From assembly GCF_015476545.1 (NCBI RefSeq), contig NZ_JADMKV010000004.1:62001-126000 (forward strand): 64,000 nt of DNA, read 5' to 3'. The notes beneath the pieces were generated by a model. That model searched no databases. It had not been told where the DNA came from and was given only the letters and a program-made list of their open reading frames with translations. The position numbers and the translations under genes were made by a program. This document shows, piece after piece, positions 56,814 to 64,000 of the stretch. Position 1 is the first letter of the stretch, and each line of letters starts with the position of its first letter. The DNA is from Methylobacter sp. BlB1. Its GTDB lineage: Bacteria > Pseudomonadota > Gammaproteobacteria > Methylococcales > Methylomonadaceae.

Positions 56814-56979
56814 ATTCACGTCCTTTGGTGGGGATAAAGATAACCATAAAATCTGAATCAGTATCGATGCTTGCCGATTTGAAAAAAAATTTCTTTATTT
56901 TAAGGTCAATAAAACTTAATGTTCATAAAGTTTCGCTCATTTGATGTTAAACTTTCAAATAAAACTTTATAAGAACAAT

Positions 56980-57504
56980 ATGCAACTAGCTATCACTGCT
57001 TTAGGCGACAACCAGATTAATTTTATTGCAGAAATATTACCCGCCATACGCGACTGTAAATGCAATATTCTCGAGATAAGATCTTCCCGCCTGGCCCAGT
57101 CTACAGCCGCCTATATGCTTGTTCAAGGAAACTGGAACTACATTGCCAAACTCGAAAGTTCATTAGACACCATCCAGAAGCGCCTTGAGATTCAAATTCA
57201 TAAATTACGCCTGGAAAACAAAGAAAAAAGCTGTGATTACGTACCTTATTCGTTAGAAACCATATCGCTTGACCGCGACAATGTAATGGAATCCATTACG
57301 ACTTTCCTTTTTGACCGCGATATCAGCATTGAGGAAATATCCGGCAGTTGCTATCAGGCGCCCTATATTCAAACCTCCGTATTCTCCACCAAATTTGTCA
57401 TACTGATCCCGCCGCATCTGCACCTGCTATCGCTGCGCGAGGAATTCCTGGACTTCTGCGATCAGTTAAACATTGATTCAATCCTTGAACCCATAAAACG
57501 ATAG
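56980..57504 (+). CDS. gcvR: Glycine cleavage system regulator GcvR-like ACT protein
   Basis: The 174-residue protein has two ACT-type domains (about 1-80 and 88-174; LAITALGDNQINFIAEILPAIRDCKCNILEIRSSRL fits the first, shown here as a position range 1-40). It resembles GcvR, which controls the glycine cleavage operon by binding GcvA. The ATG at 56980 is preferred to the upstream TTG/ATG at 56941/56944. It is followed eight bases later by bcp, an order also found in pseudomonads. Partner gcvA is not in the window. Confidence 0.75.
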   Translation: MQLAITALGDNQINFIAEILPAIRDCKCNILEIRSSRLAQSTAAYMLVQGNWNYIAKLESSLDTIQKRLEIQIHKLRLENKEKSCDYVPYSLETISLDRDNVMESITTFLFDRDISIEEISGSCYQAPYIQTSVFSTKFVILIPPHLHLLSLREEFLDFCDQLNIDSILEPIKR

Positions 57505-57512
57505 GCCCTGAA

Positions 57513-57995
57513 ATGACGACACTCAGCATAGGCCATCCTGTGCCTGATTTTGAGGTTCCGTCTACCGGCGGAAAAACTTTCAAATTATCGGACTATCGCG
57601 GCAACTATGTTGTCCTTTATTTTTACCCTAAAGACAACACGCCGGGCTGCACACAGGAAGGCCAGCATTTCCGCGACAATATCCAAAAATTCAATGCCTT
57701 CAATGCGGTCGTAGTAGGCGTATCGCGCGACACCCTCCGCGTCCACGAGGGTTTTAAATGCAAGCAGGCATTCCCTTTTGACCTGCTATCGGATCAAGAT
57801 GAAGCACTTTGCCGATTGTTTGATGTCATAAAAATGAAAACCCTTTACGGCAAGGAGGTTCGCGGTATCGAGCGCAGCACTTTCCTTATTGATCCGCAAG
57901 GACTGCTTGCCCGTGAATGGCGCAAAGTAAAAGTCAAAACACACATAGAAGAAGTGTTGCAAACATTGATGGAACTCACAGGAAATCAGCAATGA
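57513..57995 (+). CDS. bcp: Thioredoxin-dependent thiol peroxidase (Bcp)
   Basis: Bcp reduces peroxides with thioredoxin. The 160-residue protein has the peroxidatic Cys46 in NTPGCTQEG. The resolving cysteine five residues on, present in E. coli, is glutamine here (Gln51); Cys83 in EGFKCKQAF may take its place, as in Bcp enzymes with the resolving residue in helix 3. Its stop overlaps the ATG of phoH. Confidence 0.93.
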   Translation: MTTLSIGHPVPDFEVPSTGGKTFKLSDYRGNYVVLYFYPKDNTPGCTQEGQHFRDNIQKFNAFNAVVVGVSRDTLRVHEGFKCKQAFPFDLLSDQDEALCRLFDVIKMKTLYGKEVRGIERSTFLIDPQGLLAREWRKVKVKTHIEEVLQTLMELTGNQQ

Positions 57996-59407
57996 ATATT
58001 CAAACATCGCCGGACAAAAAGTTATTTGTTTTAGATACCAATGTGCTGATGCACGATCCGACCGCCATCTTTCGCTTTCAGGAGCACGATATTTTCATCC
58101 CGATGATCGTACTGGAAGAACTGGATCATTCCAAGAAAGGCCTGACCGAAGTTGCCCGCAACGTCAGACAGGTCAGCCGCTTCCTGGATGAACTGATCCG
58201 CGATGCCAGCCCGCAAACTATCAATGACGGCCTGCCCTTATCGCGCATAGAACATGGCTTGGCGGAAGGCGTTGAAAGCCAGGGACGCCTGTATTTCCAA
58301 ACCAGCGCCATGACGGCACTGTTGCCGGACAGCATGCCCGGCAATATCGCCGATAACTCTATCCTGCGTATTGTTTTGGCGCTCAAAAGAGAATTGCCCG
58401 ACACGAAAGTCATTCTGGTCTCCAAAGACATCAATATGCGCATCAAGGCAGCGACTTTGGAACTGCCCGCCGAGGATTACCATAACGACCAAACACTGGA
58501 AGACATCGACCTGTTATACAGTGGCGTCAAGGCACTGGACAGCAATTTCTGGGAACTGCATGGCGCGAAAATGGAGTCCTGGCAGGAAAGAGACCGCACT
58601 TTTTATAAACTGGAAAATCCGCTGGTCGCCGAATGGTACCCCAATCAGTACTTATATATAGAAGATGAATCCAATTTTGAAGCCATCGTCAGATCCGTGG
58701 AAGGTCAGGTGGCCGTATTGGAACTGGCGAGAGACTATCGTTCCAAACACAATAATGTCTGGGGCATTACGGCAAGAAACCGCGAACAGAACTTCGCCCT
58801 TAATGTATTGCTGGACCCGGACATCGATTTTGTCACCTTGTTGGGCACGGCAGGCACCGGCAAAACCTTACTGGCTTTAGCCGCGGGCCTGACCATGACC
58901 ATAGAGCACAAAGCCTATCATGAAATCGTCATGACGCGCGAAACCATTCCGGTCGGCGAAGATATCGGCTTCCTGCCGGGCACCGAAGAAGAAAAAATGG
59001 CGCCGTGGATGGGGGCATTGATCGATAACCTTGAACTGCTCGGCAGCCGCTCCGGGCAAACTGAATGGGAACAAGGCGCATCCACGAATATGATCATGAA
59101 CCGGGTCAAGATCAGATCGCTAAACTTCATGCGCGGCCGAACATTCCTGAACCGCTTCCTGATTATAGACGAGGCGCAGAACCTGACCTCCAAGCAGATG
59201 AAAACCCTTATAACGCGCGCAGGCCCCGGCACAAAAATTGTCTGTGTCGGCAATCTTGGACAAATAGATACGCCCTACTTAACCGCGACCACGTCCGGAT
59301 TAACCTATGTGGTGGACCGCTTCAAAACCTGGCCGCATGGTGCGCACATCACCCTGCGCCGGGGCGAACGCTCGCGTCTGGCCGATTACGCATCGGATAT
59401 ATTGTAA
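57992..59407 (+). CDS. phoH2: PhoH-family ATPase with N-terminal PIN domain
   Basis: The start is the ATG 57992, overlapping the bcp stop; the frame upstream to 57917 is not used. The 471-residue protein has a PIN nuclease domain (about 8-160; VLDTNVLMHDP, ILRIVLALKRELPD) and a PhoH ATPase domain (about 250-471; Walker [15 protein letters not shown], Walker B FLIIDEAQNL, LRRGERSRLADYAS). This PIN-PhoH (PhoH2) form is known as an RNA helicase/ribonuclease with toxin-like activity in mycobacteria. Confidence 0.9.
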   Translation: MNIQTSPDKKLFVLDTNVLMHDPTAIFRFQEHDIFIPMIVLEELDHSKKGLTEVARNVRQVSRFLDELIRDASPQTINDGLPLSRIEHGLAEGVESQGRLYFQTSAMTALLPDSMPGNIADNSILRIVLALKRELPDTKVILVSKDINMRIKAATLELPAEDYHNDQTLEDIDLLYSGVKALDSNFWELHGAKMESWQERDRTFYKLENPLVAEWYPNQYLYIEDESNFEAIVRSVEGQVAVLELARDYRSKHNNVWGITARNREQNFALNVLLDPDIDFVTLLGTAGTGKTLLALAAGLTMTIEHKAYHEIVMTRETIPVGEDIGFLPGTEEEKMAPWMGALIDNLELLGSRSGQTEWEQGASTNMIMNRVKIRSLNFMRGRTFLNRFLIIDEAQNLTSKQMKTLITRAGPGTKIVCVGNLGQIDTPYLTATTSGLTYVVDRFKTWPHGAHITLRRGERSRLADYASDIL

Positions 59408-59459
59408 AGCCGGCAGAAGGGATCAAGGCGAATGAATAAATTCGCTTTGATCCTGAATT

Positions 59460-60560
59460 TTAGTAAACGTTATTGTCGCTGTTATCGCCAAGGCGCGGCC
59501 AAGCCGTCAGCACGGCTTTAACGACTGTGGCCAGCGGAATTGCGAAAAATACGCCCCAGAACCCCCATAAGCCGCCAAAAAACAGGATCGCCACGATAAT
59601 CGCTATCGGATGTAAATTAACCGCTTCGGAAAATAAGAACGGCACAAGAAACACGCCATCCAATGCCTGAATGACTGAATAGACTACCACGACATACATA
59701 AAGTCATCGCCAGCCAGTCCCCATTGAAAGTAAGCCACGCCCAAGACCGGAAAAGTCACCAGCGTAGCGCCTACATACGGAATAATGACCGACAAGCCCA
59801 TCAGCACAGCCAGCAACATGGCGTAATTCAGGCCCATCGTAGAAAACGTAACATAACTGGCCGACCACAGAATAAAAACTTCGGCAAATTTTCCACGTAT
59901 ATAATTGCCTATCTGTATGTCGACCTCCTGCCATACGCTCTCGGTTAAATGCCGATCCCTAGGCATGAACTGCAATAGCCAGTCCACCAGCACTTTTTTA
60001 TCCTTTAAAAAGAAAAAAACCATTAGCGGCACCAGAAACAGATAAACCATGGCACTGACCAGACTCATCACAGACGCGGCCGACATCGACAGCATATTCT
60101 GACCATACGTCAACAGTTCCCGCTGAACGACAAGCATCATTTCCCTAACTCTATGTTCCGAAATGAATTGCGGATACCTTTCAGGCAGGCGCATGATGCC
60201 ATCCTGCACCTGGTTGATGATCAGTGGAATATGCTGAACAAGCTCTACGGCCTGCTGTGACACTATCGGCATCAAATAGAACAGCAAAAATCCCAAACAT
60301 GCCATGAATCCGGAAAACACCAGATAGACCGCCGGCAGCCGCGGCACATGCATACTCTCAGCCTTACTGACCAGTCCTTCAAGCAAGTAAGCCAATACAA
60401 TGGAAGCGAAAACCGGCATCAACAAACCGGATAATGAATAAATCAGCACAAAGCTGACGATTAAAATAACTGCCAACGCAATTGCTTGAGAATTGGGCAG
60501 AAAACGCTTGAAACCGTCTCGAAAGAAACTTGAATTCACAAATGGGGGTTGGGTTGTCAT
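59460..60560 (-). CDS. AI-2E-family transporter (PerM type)
   Basis: The 366-residue membrane protein has about eight helices and the family's layout: two N-terminal helices, a middle soluble segment, LVPLMVFFFLKDK, YIRGKFAEVFILW, and the glycine-rich VIIPYVGATLVTFPVLG and FFGGLWGFWGVFFAIPLATVVKAVL. PerM relatives include AI-2 exporters and sodium/proton antiporters, so the substrate is open. It converges on phoH. Confidence 0.87.
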   Translation of the reverse strand: MTTQPPFVNSSFFRDGFKRFLPNSQAIALAVILIVSFVLIYSLSGLLMPVFASIVLAYLLEGLVSKAESMHVPRLPAVYLVFSGFMACLGFLLFYLMPIVSQQAVELVQHIPLIINQVQDGIMRLPERYPQFISEHRVREMMLVVQRELLTYGQNMLSMSAASVMSLVSAMVYLFLVPLMVFFFLKDKKVLVDWLLQFMPRDRHLTESVWQEVDIQIGNYIRGKFAEVFILWSASYVTFSTMGLNYAMLLAVLMGLSVIIPYVGATLVTFPVLGVAYFQWGLAGDDFMYVVVVYSVIQALDGVFLVPFLFSEAVNLHPIAIIVAILFFGGLWGFWGVFFAIPLATVVKAVLTAWPRLGDNSDNNVY

Positions 60561-60686
60561 AAATAACGACGCATTTTTATAATAGTTATTAGCTTTATTC
60601 TACATCCAATAAACCATTAGACCTATGATGATTTTGGGGATGAGATGCTTAAAAGGATACCTATCGCCCAACCCGATGTATGCTCG

Positions 60687-60703
60687 GCCGCCATCAAGGC
60701 GGC
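60687..60703 (-). terminator. Hairpin overlapping the end of the kinase/ATPase gene
   Basis: GCCGCC (60687-60692), five bases, GGCGGC (60698-60703). It spans the TGA of the minus-strand gene. T-run is poor, so the call is tentative. Confidence 0.4.
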
Positions 60704-62313
60704 AGAATGTTATTTACCTCATCAAATAGCTGATCCAGCGCATTACTCATCTCGGTATCCATGGTTATCGTGCAATTCAGTTCATCGGCAGACAGCGGCT
60801 GCGCCGACACAAGCTGCTTTTTCAGCACGTCCAAAGTCGCTTCGGACGCGTCATTCATCAATTGCCGCCGCTGTTCTATGCGCCTGTATAATTCCTGCTC
60901 GGAGGCTTTAAAATCAATAATCAGAAATGGTACGCCGCAATCACTTGCCAGATTTCGAAATTGCTCACGCAGTGAAGCTTGGATAAAGGTCGCGTCGACA
61001 ATCACCGTAAAGCCCGCTTCGATCACGGCTTTAGCCAGTTCGGACAGACGCTGGAAAGTCCGGCGCCCCGCCTCTTGCGTATAAAGGCCCTGATCGACGC
61101 CGCTATCAGTCGCCTCCAGCATCCGGTAACCGAACAGCCTCTTGCGCTCGATATCGGAACGGATCTGTATCGCGCCCAGCCGCTCAACCAACTGACTGGC
61201 CAGCGTGGACTTTCCCGATCCGGAATAGCCATGGGTAATGATCAATGCGGCCTTGCCCTCTTTAGTAAAGCGCTCGGCCAGATCCGCATAAACGGCATAC
61301 TCGGCAAGTGCCTGCAGGCAAACGGCCTCATCATTGCGCTGCTGCGCCATCCGCAGCATCGTCACTTTAGCGCGCACCATGGCGCGATAAACCAGATAGT
61401 AACGCAACAGCGCCAGGCCGGAATAATCGCCCGTGTAATGCAGATAATGATTGAGAAAACGATAAGCCAGACGTTCATGCCCGGCATGCAGCAGATCAAT
61501 GAACAAAAAGGCTATCTCGCTCATGACGTCGATCCAGCGCAGTGTCGGATTGAACTCAATGCAATCGAACGGCGTGACCTTGCCGTCGATCAGGGTAATA
61601 TTGTTCAGGTGCAGATCGCCGTGGCATTCGCGCACATAACCCTGCCGCTTGCGCACTTGCATCAGGCTGGCCTTGCAGCGCCATTGCGCATCGCCCCATG
61701 CCTGGATCAATTCAAGCTGGCGCAATTGTCGCTCATCGGCCAGCAACGACTTGACCGTGTCGAGGTTCTCTATAAACCATTTTTGAATCACCTCACTGTC
61801 GCCATAAGCGGAGTCTTCATCTGCCCGTTCAACGGATTCATGAAACTCGGCAATCAGCCGGGCTGTCTGATCGATCTCATCGGCCTTGAGCCTCCCGTCC
61901 GCAGCCCGCTCGCTCAGCAGTTGCCCGGCAGGAAACTGCACCATCCTGACGGCATATTCGAAGGCCTGGCCTGTGCCGGCCAGCTGCGGATGCTCCGGCG
62001 TTCCTGTTATAGCAACAACATCGAGATACAGTTCCGGCGCCAGACGGCGATTAAGTCTTATCTCCTCCTCACAGCAAAATCGCCGCCGCTCCAGTGTTGA
62101 AAAATCCAGAAAACCGAAATCAACCGGCTTTTTGACTTTGTACACATAGTCCCCTGTCAGCAATAACCAGGAAATATGCGTTTCAACCAGCCTGATCGAG
62201 GCAACCGCATGCGGATAGGCATCGGCCTTGCATAATGACTGGATCAGCGGCGGATGAAGGGCATCACCTTCCCTGGTTGGCTCATGACGCTTTTCGTCTG
62301 ATTCATTGTTCAT
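60694..62313 (-). CDS. Aminoglycoside-phosphotransferase-like kinase fused to AAA ATPase
   Basis: The 539-residue protein (start at ATG 62313, after AGAGG) has a phosphotransferase-fold half (about 30-350; HGDLHLNNITLIDGKVTPFDCIEF holds the catalytic loop and metal aspartate) and a P-loop kinase half (about 355-539; THGYSGSGKSTLASQL). This fusion is widespread in Proteobacteria and is annotated only by fold; the substrate is unknown. It does not look like a resistance gene: the setting is chromosomal and the N-terminal half is divergent. Confidence 0.82.
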   Translation of the reverse strand: MNNESDEKRHEPTREGDALHPPLIQSLCKADAYPHAVASIRLVETHISWLLLTGDYVYKVKKPVDFGFLDFSTLERRRFCCEEEIRLNRRLAPELYLDVVAITGTPEHPQLAGTGQAFEYAVRMVQFPAGQLLSERAADGRLKADEIDQTARLIAEFHESVERADEDSAYGDSEVIQKWFIENLDTVKSLLADERQLRQLELIQAWGDAQWRCKASLMQVRKRQGYVRECHGDLHLNNITLIDGKVTPFDCIEFNPTLRWIDVMSEIAFLFIDLLHAGHERLAYRFLNHYLHYTGDYSGLALLRYYLVYRAMVRAKVTMLRMAQQRNDEAVCLQALAEYAVYADLAERFTKEGKAALIITHGYSGSGKSTLASQLVERLGAIQIRSDIERKRLFGYRMLEATDSGVDQGLYTQEAGRRTFQRLSELAKAVIEAGFTVIVDATFIQASLREQFRNLASDCGVPFLIIDFKASEQELYRRIEQRRQLMNDASEATLDVLKKQLVSAQPLSADELNCTITMDTEMSNALDQLFDEVNNILPP

Positions 62314-62483
62314 GCAATACCTCTGCCGTTTTAGTATGGCAAAAAATTTGTAGATGACCTTAAGAGTACCAGATCTTCCTAGAGTTGCCGCCAACCTGAA
62401 ATGGCGGGTTTATTGATTCGTCTCATGGCGGCATTTGAACAGCGCCGCCGATACTATGCCATCAACAGAAAACGAGGTGACCC

Positions 62484-63050
62484 ATGAAGGCGATCAATAG
62501 AGCCGTCTCTATAAGCTCGATTTTTTTGACTTGCTGTTTTTATACCATTCCGGCCTTTCCGGCTGAAGGAGGACAGTCCATGACCATGACGCTGAAGTCT
62601 CCCGATTTTAACCATCAGGGCGAAATCCCCAAGCAATCTACATGCGATGGCGCTGATGTTTCACCGGCACTGGCCTGGTCGGACATTCCGCCAAACACCA
62701 AGTCGCTAGCATTAATCGTCGACGACCCCGATGCACCCGACCCGGCCGCGCCTAAAATGACTTGGGTTCACTGGGTGCTTTACAACATCCCGCCGACAGC
62801 TTCCGAATTGCCGCAAGGTGTCGCTCCAAGCGCCTTGCCGACCAGCACGCTGCAAGGCAAGAATGACTGGAAACGCACCGGTTACGGCGGACCTTGCCCG
62901 CCCAAAGGCCGGCACCGTTATTTTCATAAGCTGTATGCCCTGGATATAGAACTGCCGGATATGCATTGGCCTGACAAAGCCCAGCTTGAGAAGGCGATGG
63001 CCGGTCATATCATCGGCCAGACGGAATTGATCGGTACTTATCAGCGTTAA
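62484..63050 (+). CDS. YbhB/YbcL-family (PEBP) protein with export signal
   Basis: The 188-residue form starts at 62484 (GAGGTGA upstream) and has a signal peptide (to about FPA-EG, residue 26). A second in-frame ATG at 62580 lies six bases after AAGGAGGA and would give a 156-residue cytosolic protein beginning MTMTLKSPDF. Family marks are CDGADVSPALAW, LIVDDPDAP, TWVHWVLYNIP and GPCPPKGRHRYFHKLYALD. These proteins are phospholipid- or anion-binding; function in bacteria is unclear. Confidence 0.9.
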   Translation: MKAINRAVSISSIFLTCCFYTIPAFPAEGGQSMTMTLKSPDFNHQGEIPKQSTCDGADVSPALAWSDIPPNTKSLALIVDDPDAPDPAAPKMTWVHWVLYNIPPTASELPQGVAPSALPTSTLQGKNDWKRTGYGGPCPPKGRHRYFHKLYALDIELPDMHWPDKAQLEKAMAGHIIGQTELIGTYQR

Positions 63051-63057
63051 TAAACTG

Positions 63058-64000
63058 ATGCGCAGATACATTCTTAAGGCGGCTATATCAACTGTAGGCG
63101 GGGTTGGTAAACCCAGCATTCGAGGCTCCCCATGCTGGGTTTGCCAACCCAACCTACAAGCCCTTTTTTGCCTCTCAATATGCCTGTTGTTGTGCGCCTG
63201 CTCGCGCCAGCAGACAGTCACGGCGCCTTATCCTTTCTGGGGGCAACCAGTCTACCTGAAGGTGGAGGGAAATGATGCCTGGCGGAGCATGCAGATCCTG
63301 AGACCGGCCGCGCCGGATGCCGCTCAAGGCTGCCTGCTGATCGTGCACGGCATGAATGAACATATCGGCCGCTATGGGCGTATAGCCGAACACTTCGCCG
63401 ACCGTTTTATAGTTGTTGGCCTGGACCTGACGGCTCACGGGCTGAGCAATCCGGTATTATCACAAGCCCATGAAAGCATCACTGCCGGTGCGGCGGCTTA
63501 TGATGCCAGTCATGCCTATCTCGAGCAGGCCCAATTCCGGGACCTGCAACCCATGCGCAACGATCTGGCATCTGCTCTGCATTACCTGTCCGATCAATGC
63601 CATAGCCGCGCCAGTTCCCGACTGGCTTGCGGCATACACGCCATCCCTGGCGATAAACCGTTGCCCATATTTATTTTGTCCCACAGCATGAGCTCGCTGG
63701 TTGTCTCATCCTATCTGCTGCAAGCTGAAAACAAGGCATTAAGGGATCGAGTGAAAGGCGTTGTGCTCAGCGCTCCGGCCTTTTCTGTAACCGAAGTACC
63801 CGGCTGGCGCGGCTGGTTCCAAAACCCGATAGTCCGGTTTACTTTTCATACGCATGAACATTTTCTGAATCCACAAGACGAAGCATTACCTCTCATGCTT
63901 TTCAACCAACTTCTGGCCGTGATCAGCGTGCCGCTGCAAGATGGCATAATTGAATTATTTTCACTGCCGGGCATGCGCAACCTGTTTTCACCGACCGCAC
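63058..64000 (+). CDS. Alpha/beta hydrolase, predicted lipoprotein (partial at 3' end)
   Basis: The frame from ATG 63058, eight bases after the PEBP stop, runs off the window (314 codons seen). The N-terminus MRRYILKA is separated by 22 residues (13-34) encoded by a palindrome from the hydrophobic run ALFCLSICLLLCAC, together a lipoprotein signal. After it come LLIVHGMNEHIGRYG (oxyanion loop), LDLTAHGLS and LSHSMSSLV with the probable nucleophile Ser210. Monoacylglycerol-lipase-type enzymes have GHSMGG there, so the elbow lacks both glycines. No ATG nearer the hydrophobic run exists in frame, but TTGs at 63187 and 63190 do, too late for a signal. Confidence 0.75.
   Translation, partial: MRRYILKAAISTVGGVGKPSIRGSPCWVCQPNLQALFCLSICLLLCACSRQQTVTAPYPFWGQPVYLKVEGNDAWRSMQILRPAAPDAAQGCLLIVHGMNEHIGRYGRIAEHFADRFIVVGLDLTAHGLSNPVLSQAHESITAGAAAYDASHAYLEQAQFRDLQPMRNDLASALHYLSDQCHSRASSRLACGIHAIPGDKPLPIFILSHSMSSLVVSSYLLQAENKALRDRVKGVVLSAPAFSVTEVPGWRGWFQNPIVRFTFHTHEHFLNPQDEALPLMLFNQLLAVISVPLQDGIIELFSLPGMRNLFSPTA
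63093..63158. repeat. 66-bp palindromic element inside the hydrolase gene
   Basis: TGTAGG ... CCTACA borders a near-perfect inverted repeat: 63101-63119 (GGGTTGGTAAACCCAGCAT) against 63132-63150, with one G-T mismatch. It resembles the GTAGGTTGGG-type palindromes scattered in many bacterial genomes. At 66 bp it is 22 codons long and keeps the hydrolase frame open. Confidence 0.75.

Noticed and set aside
57917-57991. Longer PhoH start at 57917
   Set aside because: It would overlap the end of bcp by 79 bases and adds 25 residues that do not resemble a PIN domain; the ATG at 57992 has a ribosome site.
60979-62100. 373-residue plus-strand frame across the kinase/ATPase gene
   Set aside because: Antisense to a protein with clear Walker A and kinase motifs; no ribosome site and no recognisable product.
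60694-62313. Aminoglycoside resistance gene
   Set aside because: The phosphotransferase fold is shared by many kinases; fusion to a P-loop kinase and the chromosomal setting do not support a resistance role.

Overview
The window is a bacterial chromosome segment, densely packed and without introns. Gene content and order (rppH next to an HAD phosphatase, gcvR-bcp, bamA-skp-fabZ-lpxA-rnhB, epmA-efp with epmB, an SrkA kinase, a YgiM-type SH3 protein, mlaA, rnt, cysG) point to a Gammaproteobacterium. The flavour resembles the Methylococcales (type I methanotrophs), but no methane-oxidation gene lies in the window, so that placement is only an impression. I saw no rRNA, tRNA, CRISPR array, insertion sequence or prophage.

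Positions 1-6517 are visibly richer in G+C, mainly at third codon positions, than the rest and look like an accessory block. It holds the end of a CtaG-like oxidase assembly gene, a tri-haem cytochrome c, an extra FtsH protease, and a p-cresol methylhydroxylase operon (pchC-pchX-pchF). Just upstream of pchC lies the frameshifted C-terminal stump of an aldehyde dehydrogenase, the position pchA occupies in pseudomonads. From about 6.5 kb composition drops and the chromosome backbone begins: nadA, aspS, an FmdB zinc ribbon, pyrC, mlaA, rnt, grxD, the arginine genes argD-argF and argA around an SH3-domain envelope protein, cpdA, rppH and an HAD phosphatase.

Positions 20.2-30 kb are the second accessory-looking region: a fused lycopene-cyclase-type membrane protein behind a 587-bp leader, then a long minus-strand set made of a PhnD-like binding protein, an ABC_sub_bind binding protein, a 1361-residue hybrid kinase that ends in a GGDEF domain, and a TonB-dependent receptor. 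There are two binding proteins but no permease, so the set reads as a sensing and uptake circuit rather than an ABC importer. This is the best candidate for an undescribed system here.

Positions 30-42 kb carry sulfur and central metabolism: tusA opposite cysG, a small cytochrome c, an orphan two-helix membrane protein, argG, sulfide:quinone oxidoreductase with a small DUF2892 partner, and the pyruvate dehydrogenase operon aceE-aceF-lpdA. Positions 42.3-46.7 kb hold two tandem small membrane proteins, an NdvB-like beta-glucan synthase and srkA. Positions 46.7-51.6 kb are the outer-membrane cluster (rnhB, lpxA, fabZ, skp, bamA), lacking the usual lpxD and lpxB.

Positions 51.7-64 kb hold the EF-P modification module, a 5'-nucleotidase, a SPOR protein, gcvR-bcp-phoH, an AI-2E-type permease, a phosphotransferase/ATPase fusion, a YbhB-like protein with two plausible starts, and a lipoprotein alpha/beta hydrolase running off the end. 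A 66-bp palindrome sits in frame inside the hydrolase's signal peptide. Convergent genes are separated by long perfect hairpins that probably act as two-way terminators.
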